A stretch of DNA of 64,000 bases from Porpolomopsis calyptriformis. Taxonomy: Eukaryota; Basidiomycota; Agaricomycetes; Agaricales; Hygrophoraceae. The notes beneath the pieces were generated by a model. The model was not told the DNA's origin and did no database searches. It saw nothing but the letters and a program-made list of their open reading frames with translations. Position 1 is the first letter of the stretch. Each line of letters opens with the position of its first letter. The stretch spans positions 806,001-870,000 of the forward strand of contig OX621175.1 in NCBI GenBank assembly GCA_951640195.1, given 5' to 3'. Below, one piece after another: positions 20,178-31,700 of the stretch. The position numbers and the translations under genes were made by a program.

Positions 20178-21521
20178 TTAGTCACCAAAGGTTACAGCCA
20201 AGTCTATGGAGTCAACCACTTCAACACCTTCATGTCTGGCATAAAACTCACAACTGAACAAATCATCCTAGCATTAGCAGCCCAAGAAGATTGGGAAATC
20301 CACCAAATCGATGTCAAGAGCACCTACCTCAATGCAGAACTAGATGAGGAAATATACATGAAAGCCCCACTGGGTTACCTCTCAGAAGCACAAGACGGAA
20401 TGGTCTGTTGGTTGCAAAAGGGAATCTACAGACTCAAACAGGCTGGAAGAAAATGGTACCTCAAGTTACATGAAACATTCCAAGCGCTCAGCTTCAAGCG
20501 CACCAATGCAGACCACTCCATGTTTCAAAAATGTGACCAGACAGAACCAGTCATAGTAGGAGTCTCTGTAGATGATATGACAATAACGGCAAGGTATCTC
20601 CACTCCATCAAACAACTCAAGGATGGCTTCAGGACATACTTCGAGATCTCCAATCTTGGAGAGATTCACTAGCTATTAGGTATGGAGCTCATCCGAGACT
20701 GGAAGGTGCAAACAATATCCCTCTCACAGAAGGCATATGTTGAATCCATACTCCAAGAGTTCAAGATGTCCAATTGTCAACCAGTATCTACACCTATAGA
20801 CCCCGGTGCTGTGTACATGCATAAGCAATATCCCAAGACACCAAAGGAGTGGCTCAACATGATGTGATATCCATATGCCTGTGCCATCGGAAAGATCATG
20901 TATGCCTACCTAGTGTCATTCCCCCAGCTCAGGTTCGCTGTGTGAACACTGTCACAATTTATGCAAAACCTGGGGCTAACTCATTGGGAGGGAGTCAAAC
21001 ATGTACTGCAATATCTCAAGGGTGTGAAGGACCAATGCCTGGTCCTCGGCTGAAAACCAACTGGATTAGAAGGATACACAGACTCGGATTTTGCATCTCA
21101 AAGTGATCGACACTCGGTTTCTGGTTATATCTTTTTCTTTGCTGGCGGCCCCATCTCATGGTCATCCAAACATCAACCAATCATTGCACTATCTAGCACT
21201 GAAGCAGAGTATATAGGGCTGTCAAATGTGGCACAAGAAGCCATATGGCTTTGAAGCTTCCTCACGGAATTATCAGGACCAATCACAACACCGACACCAA
21301 TTTTCTGCAACAACCTAGGTGTGAAATCCCTCGCAAAAGACAACACTTTTCATGTGTGCACCAAACACATCAACATCAAGTACCACTACATATGTGAGAC
21401 TGTGGAAGCTGGAGAGGTAACCATCATCTACGTCCCAACTGACAAAATGATCACAGACATCTTTACAAAACCCCTGGCACGACCAAAATTCAAGACTTTT
21501 GTCAAGATGTTGAACCTCTGA
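20032..21521 (+). pseudogene. C1 reverse transcriptase and RNase H
   Basis: Copia-type RT2 domain: QIDVKSTYLNAELDEEIYM near 20310-20355, the VSVDDM catalytic motif near 20563-20580, then RNase H with YTDSDFAS near 21075-21095 and ALSSTEAEYIG near 21190-21215, ending DIFTKPLARPKF...MLNL with the stop at 21519-21521. Internal stops near 20175, 20670, 20865 and 21255 make it inactive. Confidence 0.9.
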
Positions 21522-21537
21522 TAGGTTCGAGGGGGAG

Positions 21538-21728
21538 TGTTAAGTGTAGATGAACCCATGCATAGGTGGAATGATTGGGCATGTTTGGGTACAAGCTTGT
21601 TGGAAGGAAGTTTATTTTGCGTAGACTATTTAGTTGACTGATGCAACCTTATTCTATCAGTTTTTTACTACCAAAAACTAAGGACTACCACTCGAGATCC
21701 TAAGCACCCATCTTGTAATCTTAAAACA
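21538..21728 (+). repeat. C1 3' LTR (191 bp) with PPT
   Basis: TGTTAAGTGTAG...TCTTAAAACA, preceded by the purine tract GAGGGGGAG (21529-21537). Its last ~130 bp match 6306-6437. Confidence 0.9.
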
Positions 21729-22624
21729 GTGACCATATTGTGTTTGATTAATGAGTGTAGGCTAGTGGGGTTGTAGTGTCTGAGATGGTAGTGCCAGATA
21801 TCGATTCTGATTCATTGAGATGAGTAGAATGTGGCATTAGTTGGGTTGCAGTAGTCAGGATCAGTGGCACAGTTAATTTCATATAGGCCACCTTGAATGC
21901 AGCCAGTTATGATTGTGATGTTGTTCTAGTTGGTTATCTTGCATGTGCCATTCCCAACAGTGATGTGCATTCCTGTGCAGTCCATGCGGCTTTCAGATAT
22001 TAAGTTTTCAGAGGCATTGGGGCAGTACACTACATTGCGTAGAGTTATGTGATGGGTTTTTTTGCCAGGGATGGGACAATGGAGATGGATGTTGCCAAGT
22101 CTGATGATTTTTAGTGGTGAAATGTTTGCTTGTATACTGCTGATTGAAGAGTCATGGGGTTGTATAGATATGAATGCAGATTTGTCACAGCATATATGTC
22201 TGGTAGCTCCCGAGTCTCATAGCTAGCTGAATCTTGAAGAGGTATTGGGTGAAGCCATGAATGATGCTTCAGTAAAGTCTGATTCATCATCAGTGACAAT
22301 GTTGGCTTTGTTGCAGGAGGATTCCTTCCTGTGATTCCAGGGTATGAAGTTGGATAGTTTGCAATGTTTGCGGTTGTTGTAGTCCCAGTTATTATTTTTC
22401 TCATGCCAGTTGTCATGGTTGGGTCCATTGTAGTGGTTGTAGTGGGAGTGTTACGATTGCGCCCTAATCACGGATCAGCTATATATACCGAGAACCACAT
22501 ACAATACCAGCTTGGTATTGTGACGCTTTTGGCTGAACGGTCTTAGGTCATAAGTCAGGTGACGTAGTTCTCGGCGCTGCCTTAACAGGGAGTCTTGGTT
22601 GTCACGGTTATCATTTTCCCTCTT
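21729..22624 (-). pseudogene. C2: older Ty1/copia remnant (gag C-term, protease, pre-integrase)
   Basis: Minus-strand translation gives an Asn/His-rich Gag tail, the protease motif DSGATRHICC near 22190-22225 (two stops directly upstream), NASENLISESRM, and WHYHLRHYNPTSLH, the His box of the copia pre-integrase domain, near 21770-21815. C1 interrupts it at 21728, a 139 bp solo LTR at 22449-22587 and the G4 LTR at 22625. The RT half would lie left of the window and the gag start to the right of it, if this is still one element. Confidence 0.8.
22449..22587. repeat. 139 bp solo LTR with GGGAG duplication
   Basis: TGTTACGATTGCG...GCCTTAACA flanked by GGGAG on both sides (22444-22448, 22588-22592) inside C2. 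Its first nine bases (TGTTACGAT) and last eight (CCTTAACA) equal those of the W LTR, so it may be a small relative. It contains TATATATA near 22481. Confidence 0.8.
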
Positions 22625-22857
22625 TGTTATAAACTGGTTGTTGTTGAGTGTAAGGGTTGGGGATAAGTTATCACACTTTGCTCAATACCAGGATATGCAC
22701 AGAACCAATGTATTAGGGCAATCTGGTAAAAGCAGGAGTGGGATGTAAACTTATTGTTTACCTAAGCATAACTGGTACTTAAGGTATCCGGTACAAATAT
22801 GTACAAACACAGCATGGTGGCTGTATGTAACATAGCTGTTACATCCTCCCCCTTTGG
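22625..22857 (-). repeat. G4 3' LTR (219 bp) and polypurine tract
   Basis: Minus strand: purine run AAAGGGGGAGGA (about 22844-22855) directly before TGTAACAGCTATG..., ending GTTTATAACA at 22625. Left flank CTCTT (22620-22624) in C2. No second copy of this LTR is visible in the window. Confidence 0.85.
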
Positions 22858-22983
22858 CTTAACTGCTGGGGTAAGTTAAGCCTGATAGCCAGGCAGAATA
22901 CATACAAAACAATCTATATATTACATAGAAAGGACTAAGAGAAACAGAAAATAAATGCTGAAGTAATACAACTGCAGTGATAA

Positions 22984-25269
22984 CTACATTCGTCCGTAGT
23001 CCATTGGGATGTCAGGTAGCTCTGACATACTATCAATACATTCCTGAAGTGAAGCTGGCTCAGGTTCGGGGATCGGCGAGCCAAGTGATACTTGCTCACT
23101 ATTGCTGCCTGGTGGTGCAGCGCTGTCTTGTGAATCGCACTGTGAACGGTGTCGCGAAGTGTGGGATGAGTCCCAGCTATGAGGTGGTCCATGCTTGGTG
23201 AGTGTGTATGTGATTTGTCCACACCGAGTGAATGAGTTAGATGCATCAAATGCATCTTGGGTGATCAGGCCCATGGATGGGGCGACAGACTCATTATTGG
23301 ATGAGATATGAGACGGGGGATATCTGTGGGGACATCCATCTGGGAACCATGTGTCATTTCCGTCATGAAGTGACGACGGAATGCCATTCCTTGCCAATGT
23401 ATTATGCACAGACTCTCTGTATGTCTCAAGGGAGGATAAGTCCAAGACATTACCCTGGAGGGTGTCCTTGAGCCATTGAAAGGCATAGACAAAGGCGTCA
23501 TCTGCCTGTTCAAACGTAACACCTTGTCCAGCAAAGAACGGAATGAGGGATTGTTACGTGACATTAGGTGATCCAGAGTACTGGGCTGGTTCTCTGGGGG
23601 GTTCCGCAATGGACAGGTTCGATCCCATCACAAGTGAGTGATAGCAGCCAGGCATTCCAAACAGGAGGGCTGCTGCTCTGATGTATTGTGACCGTATCTG
23701 GTTGGCATCTGTCAATGATCTAGTGGGAGCACAGGTCTTGGGTAACTTTGGTTTGTGTTGACTAACCAAAAGCATCCCATGGAGGCTTCGCAGCGAAATG
23801 CTGCCATCTCATTCCAAGTACACTCCAGGGTGTGTGGCACAGTGGTTTATGTAAAACCAACAAGCCCACTCTTCCGGGGAGCTCGTGGTGGTTGGCTGAG
23901 ATGGGTTAATCTGTCCAGACACAGAAGAAGTCGGCACCTGTACAGGTGCATTGGTGGAATCACCTGAAGCCTAGGTGGGAACTCTCCAATTGATTAATGC
24001 AACACATTGAGTATCCATTCTGCTCTCTTGAGGAGTTGCCTGTGCTGTTGTTACGAACGATCGCACAAGTTCGAGAGCCTCATTATTGCCTGATTCTTGG
24101 GCTTGAATGAACAGAGTGCACCATTGGTGTGTGTTGATGGGGTATCCATGGTCATCTGCAGATTGAGTTCCATGTGGAGGGGGCAATCCCATTGCTTCAT
24201 TTCATCGCACTGCTTCAGCGCTTGTGCCAACACAGATGGTCTGGTCAACAGGTGAGTAATGGGCCCCAGCAGGGATGCTGGGCCAAGCAGTGATGGTTGA
24301 GCGCTTCTTGTGCTGTTTGATTATCTTGCCACTAGGGCCAGATTAATTATTCACTCCCAGATCTGGGAGGTTTGGGAACTCGACATATGAGTTGGGATGA
24401 AGGTGAGCCTTCAATTCCTCATTCTCTCGAATGAGTTGGGGGAAGCATCTCTTGATGTACACCTTATCCTCCTTGCTGAGGTTTTCAAACATCAGGCCAC
24501 AGCCCACTAACTCATCATCCGAGTATGGATTGAAGTGTTCCATATTGGCTCTTCATTGAGCCTCCTCATCAGTTTCCTTTCCCTTGCCCTTGTCTTGGGC
24601 AGAGGAAGTCTTAGTTACAGGGCTGGCTGCCCTTGTGTATTCTGATGATCATGAATGCGATCCCTTGGTATGGGAGCGCTTGCGCTTTCCTAGCGATTCG
24701 GCTTCGCTAGTGTTGTTAGACTTATTCAGCTCAGCTATGAGTTGATTGGCTTTATAGAGCTCATCTTGAGTTCGTTCATAATGAGCGCAATAGTAGTCAC
24801 CATCGTCTTGAGCCTTCTCAAGTGAGACAGTTAGGTTTCAGATCTCTGAGATGAGTTCCTCTTGGTGTGCCTTGTGGCAGTCCTTGAATGCCTCTTTCAG
24901 CAAGGTGCCTTCATATACACTGTCTTCGATAACATGCATTACATAGTCTTTGCAGACTTTACACCTCCGGTGACTTGAGTGTATCGTGACGTTGATGGTG
25001 CTGTTACACACCCATGTTTTCAGGGGTAACTCTGTCGAGTTACTTGTGTTTTGTTGAGAGTGATACTCTCTCTCCCCTTCAGAAGAGGGCCCACGCCGTG
25101 TCTGGTGCAGGGATCTGATGACTTCTTTGGGACCAGCCATTAGCTGATCCCCATTGTCTTCCACCGTTTCTGGTGGTCTCAGGTCTATGGGGCGGGGGCT
25201 TGTTCTTACGCTTGTGGGTGTGTTGTTTTTGTTCAACATCGTTGTACGGGGTAGAAAAATTTCTACCAT
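22984..25269 (-). pseudogene. Unknown ~760-codon ORF downstream of G4 pol, broken by in-frame stops
   Basis: One frame runs from ATG 25269 to 22984 with several internal stops (TGA, TAG and TAA), but the open blocks 24838-25269, 24343-24543, 23971-24192, 23554-23775 and 22984-23445 are all in the same phase, so this is a single decayed protein. It has a Cys pair (RRCKVCK, near 24960), a helical coiled-coil-like middle (ELISEI...YKANQLIAELNKSNN), a KRKRSH basic patch and a Ser/Pro-rich acidic C-terminus. A TATA box (TGTATAAAAG, near 25293) lies just before the ATG. No family recognised. Its place between pol and PPT parallels ORF3 of T1/T2 and the extra ORFs of Z. Confidence 0.6.
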
Positions 25270-26129
25270 TGTTTTTTGTTTATTGTGCTTTTATACAAGT
25301 CACGCTTAGACTTGTGGCATCATTCTGGTGCCTCTAATTACCCCAATTGGGGTGAGTCCACCACCGGACCAGGTATGTCCAGTCCATTGATTGCTGATTA
25401 AGGCAATTATCAGTTGCACTCGGTTTAGTGCGCATACAAGGTGTGCTTGTCGGCACGCCTCAAGGCTCTGAGTGCGGTCAGCATTCAGTGCCTCTTAACT
25501 GGCCATCTCGGCAGTTGATGAGGGGTATCTACACCCATTAGGGTTAGATACTTATCTAGAGCACTAAGCTCTTTACACAATGAGATGGGCTCCCATGTCG
25601 TATCTCCGATGATACGACCCCTTGGTCCCTTGAGCTCCGGAGGACATGTTTTATATATCGACATGATCCCCCAGACGTTTACTACACTGCTACGATGTTC
25701 CCGACTACGCAATTCAGCTTCCTGTCCAGTGATTTATCTCCGAATTCTTCAGATTTCTGCGAATTTCTTTGAATTCCTCGATCCTTCGATTCGCATTCGC
25801 AGCTCATATCAAAGGATGCATTTGATAGCCAGACATCCATTGTGTAGATCCTCATCGTTTCCATCGTCCCTTTCACTGGTGGCTTCGTTCAGAAGTCTCA
25901 TCCCATTACTATATAGCATATAAAGGGATCTTTGTTTTCACAGATATATTTACTTGTAGATATGTTTGTATCATAGAGAAGGAAGATAGATTCCATCGTC
26001 CCACGTCCAGTCCTTCATGTTTGAGCCTCTTCGACCGCCTCTAGCACTCTAGAGAGTGCTCCGATTTTCCGATTTCTTCTATTTCTTCGATTTTCACGAT
26101 TTCTTTGATAGCTCCTTTCTATTGTGCCT
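25270..26129 (-). other. Unresolved stretch between G4 chromodomain and long ORF
   Basis: No clear gene. A 75-codon minus frame at 25485-25712 reads like protein (ELKGPRGRIIGDTTWEPISLCKEL) and could be a pol C-terminal tail. The rest has mixed frames with many stops. An LTR-like boundary could be hidden here but I cannot define one. Confidence 0.4.
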
Positions 26130-26259
26130 CCCATCATCTCTCGGGGCAGATTCCAGAGCTCAGACGGCTCCACATCGCATCACCGAGGTTCCAATGAACC
26201 TCCAGCTCGAGTTTCCGGTTGTTCCACCTATGGCCAACTATTTTGTCGACTAACCATTC
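26130..26259 (-). pseudogene. G4 chromodomain remnant, C-terminal part
   Basis: Minus translation continues from 33594-33625 across the W insertion (one CATTC copy removed) as EWLVDKIVGHRWNNRKLELEV followed by HWNLGDAMW, matching the chromodomain pattern (Y/W-x-V-D-x-I, then x-W-x-G-x-x-x-x-x-W). A stop follows near 26133. Confidence 0.7.
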
Positions 26260-26696
26260 TGTTACGATACGTTCATCCTTTTCATTTTTTATCTTATCTT
26301 ATCGCAGCCTATCTAATCTTATCTCACTCATTCACCACCTTCCTTATCTCATCGTTCCCTTCTTGTCACTTGTGACCGTGACTGTCACATCTGTGACCGT
26401 CACGCACGAGCGACTTCCGCCATTAGTCGGCAATGACGCCATCCGCAGTTGCTCAGTCATCCGCAGCAGCTCAGTCATCCGCAGTTGCGCAGCCCTCCGC
26501 AGCAGCTGAATCAGCCGTTCCATGGATCGCCGTTGAGTCGTAGGATTCAAACTCAGAACATAGATAAATAGCGTAGCTAGAGTTTGTATCCTTAGTTTCG
26601 ATCTCAACATAGACACCCCACCCTGGTCATTCGACTAGGATCTCTGTTCTATCCGTTGACTCCTGAAGCCAACCGAAAGACCACTGCGCCTTAACA
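26260..26696 (+). repeat. W 5' LTR
   Basis: TGTTACGATACG...GCGCCTTAACA. At about 26440-26515 it carries four imperfect repeats of a TCCGCAG-(C/T)-(A/T)GC unit, and near 26380-26410 a GTGACCGTGACTGTCAC near-palindrome. The bases after the LTR (GAAGATCGAAACTC) are not an obvious tRNA match. Confidence 0.95.
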
Positions 26697-27848
26697 GAAG
26701 ATCGAAACTCACTCTTTCCCTCTGCTTCTCTCCGCAACAGTCCCGGGTCAAGATTCGTCTGACAGCGTCCGTCATTGTTTTGGGTTACCAGACAAAGACC
26801 GTCGTTGTTGCTTGAATTCCCAACCCAGGCTCCCCCTGCAGGCCAACCTTTCTCGTTCAGAAAACCACGGGTGACTCTGACATCCCCGCACGGTAATTGA
26901 TTCGACCATCACCCTGGCCTCGCGCTCTCCATCGCCGCCCCCGCCCTACACCCTCACCAATCCCGAACCACACCAGGCATCGACGTCCGAGCTTATTAGC
27001 AATGCATGTCTGATCACCGCTGCCGCACTGGACTTGTCACCAACAGAGCTCGATTCTCTCACAGAACAGCTCAACCCGTTGGTCGACGAATTCTACGAAC
27101 CCAACCTCGCCCCTTCCCCACCTTTGTCTCCTTCGTCGTCCTCATCCGAGGAATCCTTTAATACCGCTCCGTCTTCCCCGATTGAAGATCCGTCCGACCC
27201 ATTTACACTCCTTGAAGTAGAGCCCATCGTCCACCTCCAAGTTCGTTTTTACGTTCACCGCCCTCGTCGCCTCACAGAACAAGCCGTTGTCCCCATCATC
27301 TACGTTTTCCGACGTCGTGATACGCAAGACGTACGAGAGATCCATCTCGTACTCGATCACTAGTCAACACGTCTCGCCCGTCGCGAAGGCCCTCTTACAG
27401 CGCCTCAGAAACCGAAGAAGAACAAGAATTCCAGGATGCTGAAGATCACGAGATCCACTCGCCCTTCTCGTCGCAGTTCCTTCCTCCTCTTCTTCCCTCC
27501 ATTTCCTCGCTCGAATCTGGGCCCTCCACCTACGTATCGCGGACTCCCGTCTCGTTCTCCTTTCTAGGTCTCAGACCTCGACGAACCCCTCCTCCACCAG
27601 CTGATCCACCTTTCCCGCGACCCACTACCAAAGGGAAGCAACGGATCACTTCCGTGGAATTTGAACCAGAACCCGAACCTTCAGACCCACCTCCTTCTGT
27701 TCCTTCTTCTCTTTCCTCCAGAAAACCAAGTCCTTCTCCTCGAGAGCCGTTGCCTCTCCCCTTCGACACGGATCCCGAATTGAATCCGACCCCGCACACA
27801 TCTCCTTCTCCATCACCACCCAACAGTCCCCTCCTTGCTCCTCCTCCA
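26697..27848 (+). other. W leader with upstream open frames
   Basis: From 27034 a 109-codon frame with an acidic Ser/Pro-rich start runs to 27363. From 27321 the gag frame itself is open for about 175 codons before the first ATG at 27849, with gag-like Pro/Glu-rich composition (PEPEPSDPPPS). A frameshift or an unrecognised splice could join the two into a longer Gag N-terminus. Otherwise it is untranslated leader. Confidence 0.5.
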
Positions 27849-28775
27849 ATGGCTGCCACCGTCTCCAATAAGATCAAGCTCGCAGAACCTAGCACGTTCA
27901 ATGGCGACCCAAAGACTTACAGGGACTGGTACCGACAAGTTGTCATCTTCCTTGCTGGTCGTGGCATCACCGACAAAACTGAACGCGCCCTCATCACTCT
28001 TTCTTACATGAAAGAAGGGACTGCTGCTATCTGGGCCCAACAGTTTGTCGACGACTTCCTCGATCAGACTGACGCCCAAGGCAACGCTGTCCCCTTCCCT
28101 GATTGGGCAGACTTCAAGCTCGGTCTTGACAGAGCTTTCACGGACACCGCCTCGGAGCAACGCGCACGAGAAGAGATCAAGACCATGACGCAAGGGTCGT
28201 CACTCATCATGGAATACCTCGTCAGGTACGAGATGAAGGCAAAACTCGCTAGCCTCAGCCAGGATAAAGAAAAGATTCGCATTTTCGAGAAGAACATCCA
28301 TCGTGACATCGTTCGCCAGATGTACCTCAACCCTCCCCTCCCCACCGTATGGGCCAATTACGTTGAAAAGGTCGTGGCCATCGGACAGCTCCATGAGCGT
28401 TACCGCCAACAGGAGCAGGCTTGTCGTCCGACTGCCCCTACTTCACGATTCATACCCCGGACCTTCCCTCGTCCTCAAGTCCATCCTTCCGAAGACCGTT
28501 GTGTTCCCACTGGGATCATTCATGGCGGACAAGGCAAACCTATGGATGTCGACAAGACACGCCAGGCCCACCGATGCTTCAACTGTGGAGAGTTAGGACA
28601 CTTCCGCCAAGATTGTCCCAAGGAAAGGGCCGTTGTGAATGTCCGCGCCCTCTTCTACGACATGACCGCGTCGGAACTGAACGAGCTGAAGAACCTCCTT
28701 TCTGAAGAGGAGCACAGCTCGGCGAATGAAACCCCCACCCTGGATGACGAATCGGATTTTGTCGACGGTCGATGA
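27849..28775 (+). CDS. gag: W Gag with CCHC zinc knuckle
   Basis: 308 aa from the first in-frame ATG (27849): capsid domain from IKLAEPSTFNGDPKTYRDWYRQV (residues about 8-200) and zinc knuckle CFNCGELGHFRQDC (near residue 243). The frame is open 528 nt upstream, so the natural protein may be longer. The stop TGA (28773-28775) overlaps the pol ATG (28772-28774) as ATGA. Confidence 0.88.
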   Translation: MAATVSNKIKLAEPSTFNGDPKTYRDWYRQVVIFLAGRGITDKTERALITLSYMKEGTAAIWAQQFVDDFLDQTDAQGNAVPFPDWADFKLGLDRAFTDTASEQRAREEIKTMTQGSSLIMEYLVRYEMKAKLASLSQDKEKIRIFEKNIHRDIVRQMYLNPPLPTVWANYVEKVVAIGQLHERYRQQEQACRPTAPTSRFIPRTFPRPQVHPSEDRCVPTGIIHGGQGKPMDVDKTRQAHRCFNCGELGHFRQDCPKERAVVNVRALFYDMTASELNELKNLLSEEEHSSANETPTLDDESDFVDGR

Positions 28776-31700
28776 AGATGCGTTCCCTTCACTCGACTGG
28801 TAGCTGCCTACTCTGGCATAACACTGTATCGGACATTTTATCTACAACGACGGCATGTACACTACCAACCATACCCGAATCCAATACCCCCGTCGTTTCT
28901 CCCCTCCCAAAACTTGTTCCGTCAGACGTACGCATTGAACGCCCCGAAACCCCCATTCCCGAATCATTGTCTCTTTCTGTCGATTCGATCGACGTCAACT
29001 CTCTTTTAACACCTCTAGATATCGTTAATGCCATTAAGGGCAACGCTAATTCTGCGATCTCCATCCTTCAACACTGGTCGCATCCTGCACATTCACGAGA
29101 GATGGTGCAGTCCACCATCGATGAAATCACCATCCTCACCCCGGAGAATGCCATCCGAGCCCTGAACGAACTCAAACAACCTCACGTCTTCGTTCGCGGT
29201 TCCAAAGGAAATCAACTCGTCCTCAAGACCCATCTTGTCACTTTGGACGATCGTACGGAGCACACTGCCACCGCTCTCGTCGATAGCGGATGTGAAGGCT
29301 CCTGTATCGATGTCAAATACGTCCGAGACCACGACCTCCACACGACTCCCCTTGCTTGACCTATCCGAGTGCACAATGCTAATGGACAACCTAACACTGA
29401 AGGCCCCATCACGGACATGGTCACTCTCGAGCTATGGATCGGAACCCACGTGGAAAGGATCAGCTTTGGCGTAACTAACCTCGGCACAGGACAGATTTTC
29501 CTCAGACACGATTGGCTCAAGACCCACAACCCCTCCATGGACTGGAAAACTGGTACCCTCGATTTCGACCGATGCCCACCGGACTGTCGACCCTCTGTCG
29601 ATTCCTCTGACATCAACAACCTTACCTTGGAGGATGACGATCGTCTCCTCATGATCGATCTCACCCCTGCCATCCAAATTCGGTTGATGACCAAGTCGCA
29701 AGAACTCGCGATCAAAGCTGCCGAAGCTCAAAGGAAGGACCGCGATTGGAAGGACATCGTCCCCGATTATCTTCACGAATTTCAAGACGTCCTTACCAAG
29801 AAGGACTTCGACGAACTACCACCACCTCGCCCTTGGGACCACGCGATTGAACTACTCCCCGGAACCGAAGGAAAGCTCGATTGCAAGATCTACCCCCTCA
29901 GCGTGGATGAACGTTCGCAACTTGACGAATTCCTCGAAGAGAACCTCCGAACCGGACGAATTCGCCCCTCCATCTCCCCCATCGCTTCCCCCTTCTTCTT
30001 TATCAAGAAGAAAGACGGCCGATTGCGCCCGATCCAAGATTACCGCAAGTTGAACGATTTGACCATCAAGAATCGCTACCCACTCCCTTTGATCACTGAA
30101 CTCATCGACACCCTCCAGAATGCCCGTTACTTCACCAAGTTGGACATTCGATGGGGTTACAACAACGTTCGTATCAAAGAAGGCGACGAACATAAAGCCG
30201 CATTCAGGACTAACCGTGGCTTGTTCGAACCCCTGGTCATGTTCTTTGGACTCACAAACTCGCCCGCCACCTTTCAGACAATGATGAACGACATCTTCCA
30301 TGTCCAGATCCACCAAGGTCACGTATTGATCTACATTGATGACATACTGATCTTTGACAAGGATCTCGAGACGCATCATCAGCATGTCTATGAAGTCATG
30401 TCTCTGCTTCGTGAGCACAAGCTTTACCTCAAGCCCAAAAAATGCGAGTTCGATCAAAAACAAGTGGAATATCTCGGAGTAGTTGTCTCGGAAGGCCAAG
30501 TCAAGATGGACCCGATCAAGGTCCAAGGTATCACCGATTGGCCGACTCTGACCTGTAAACGCGACGTTCAGTCTTTCCTTGGATTTTGCAACTTCTACCG
30601 TCGCTTCATCCACCACTTTGCCGGTATTGCCTGCCCCCTTAATGTCTTAACTGGTAACACTCCTTTCGAATGGACTGATCAATGTCAGGACGCCTTCGAT
30701 GTCCTCAAAACTATCATTACTTCCGCTCCTATCCTTTCTATCGCTAATGATTACGACCTATTCCGCGTCGAGACTGATGCTTCCGAATACGCTCTGGGCG
30801 CTATACTCTCACAAAAACAAGAAAACATCTGGAAGCCCATCGGATTCCTCTCGAAATCATTCAGTCCCGCGGAACGAAATTATCAAGTTTACGATTGCGA
30901 GCTCCTCGCAATAATGACCGCTCTCCAAGAGTTTCACAAGCATTTGTTGTCCGCAAAGCAAGTCTTTGAGGTTTGGACTGATCACGCCAACCTCCAATAC
31001 TTCAAGAAGCCGCAGAAGCTCAATAGACGTCAAGCACGCTGGCTTACGGAGTTGCAAGACTTTCACTTCACCCTTCATCATGTCGCTGGCAGGGCCAACT
31101 CGAAGGCCAATATCCTGTCGAGACGACCAGGATTTGGAAGGGGGGTGGACGACAACGACGACACGATTCTCTTACCCGACTCTCTTTTTTCTATCGGTTC
31201 TCACCCTATCGTAGACCTCCGACCAGTTCAACTCGATGTTGGACCCGACCACTTTCGCTTACGCATCAAGAATTCCTATCGGAACAAAGAAGCTTCCGTC
31301 ACACTCCTTCAAAGAAAACAAGAAAACGGTTGGAAGACCCAAGACGATGGTATTCTCACCTTCAACGATCGGATTTATGTCTCTATTGACAAACCTCTCC
31401 GTGGCGAAATTATCTCTCGGTATCATGACAGCCCTTTATCAGGACATTACGGTCCCTTCAAGACTACCGAAGTCCTTTGTCGTGATTACTGGTGGCCCAC
31501 CATCCGTCGAGATGTGAAACAGTACATCTCCGGTTGTGAGACTTGTCAACGCACCAAGGCATCTCATCTACCCGCGAAGACCCCGCTCCACCCATTCGAT
31601 CCCCTGACTCACCCTTGGGACACGATCACTGTCGATCTCGTAGGACCGATCCCCGAATGTCAGGGCTACAATGCCGTCCTGACTATCATTGACACCTTTT

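Larger units (their letters stand above)
6306..21728 (+). mobile_element. C1: decayed Ty1/copia retrotransposon split by three internal insertions
   Basis: Fragments 6306-7203, 15833-16682, 17296-18337 and 20032-21728 join in frame into one copia order: LTR, gag, protease, integrase, RT, RNase H, LTR. The interruptions are X-LTR a (with T2 inside), a 609 bp LTR-like insert and X-LTR b. The 5' LTR is only its 3' part because T1 inserted in it. Coding parts carry many TGA, TAG and TAA codons, nearly all explainable by C-to-T or G-to-A changes. The element sits in C2; the base run after its 3' LTR is GTGAC, but the left duplication lies beyond the window. Confidence 0.93.

Noticed and set aside
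22111..22428. 105-codon minus frame as a gene.
   Set aside because: The true C2 frame (with DSGATRH) is a different phase; this one is out of frame.
26440..26515. Spaced repeats as a CRISPR array.
   Set aside because: Only four short imperfect units without regular unique spacers, in a eukaryotic LTR.
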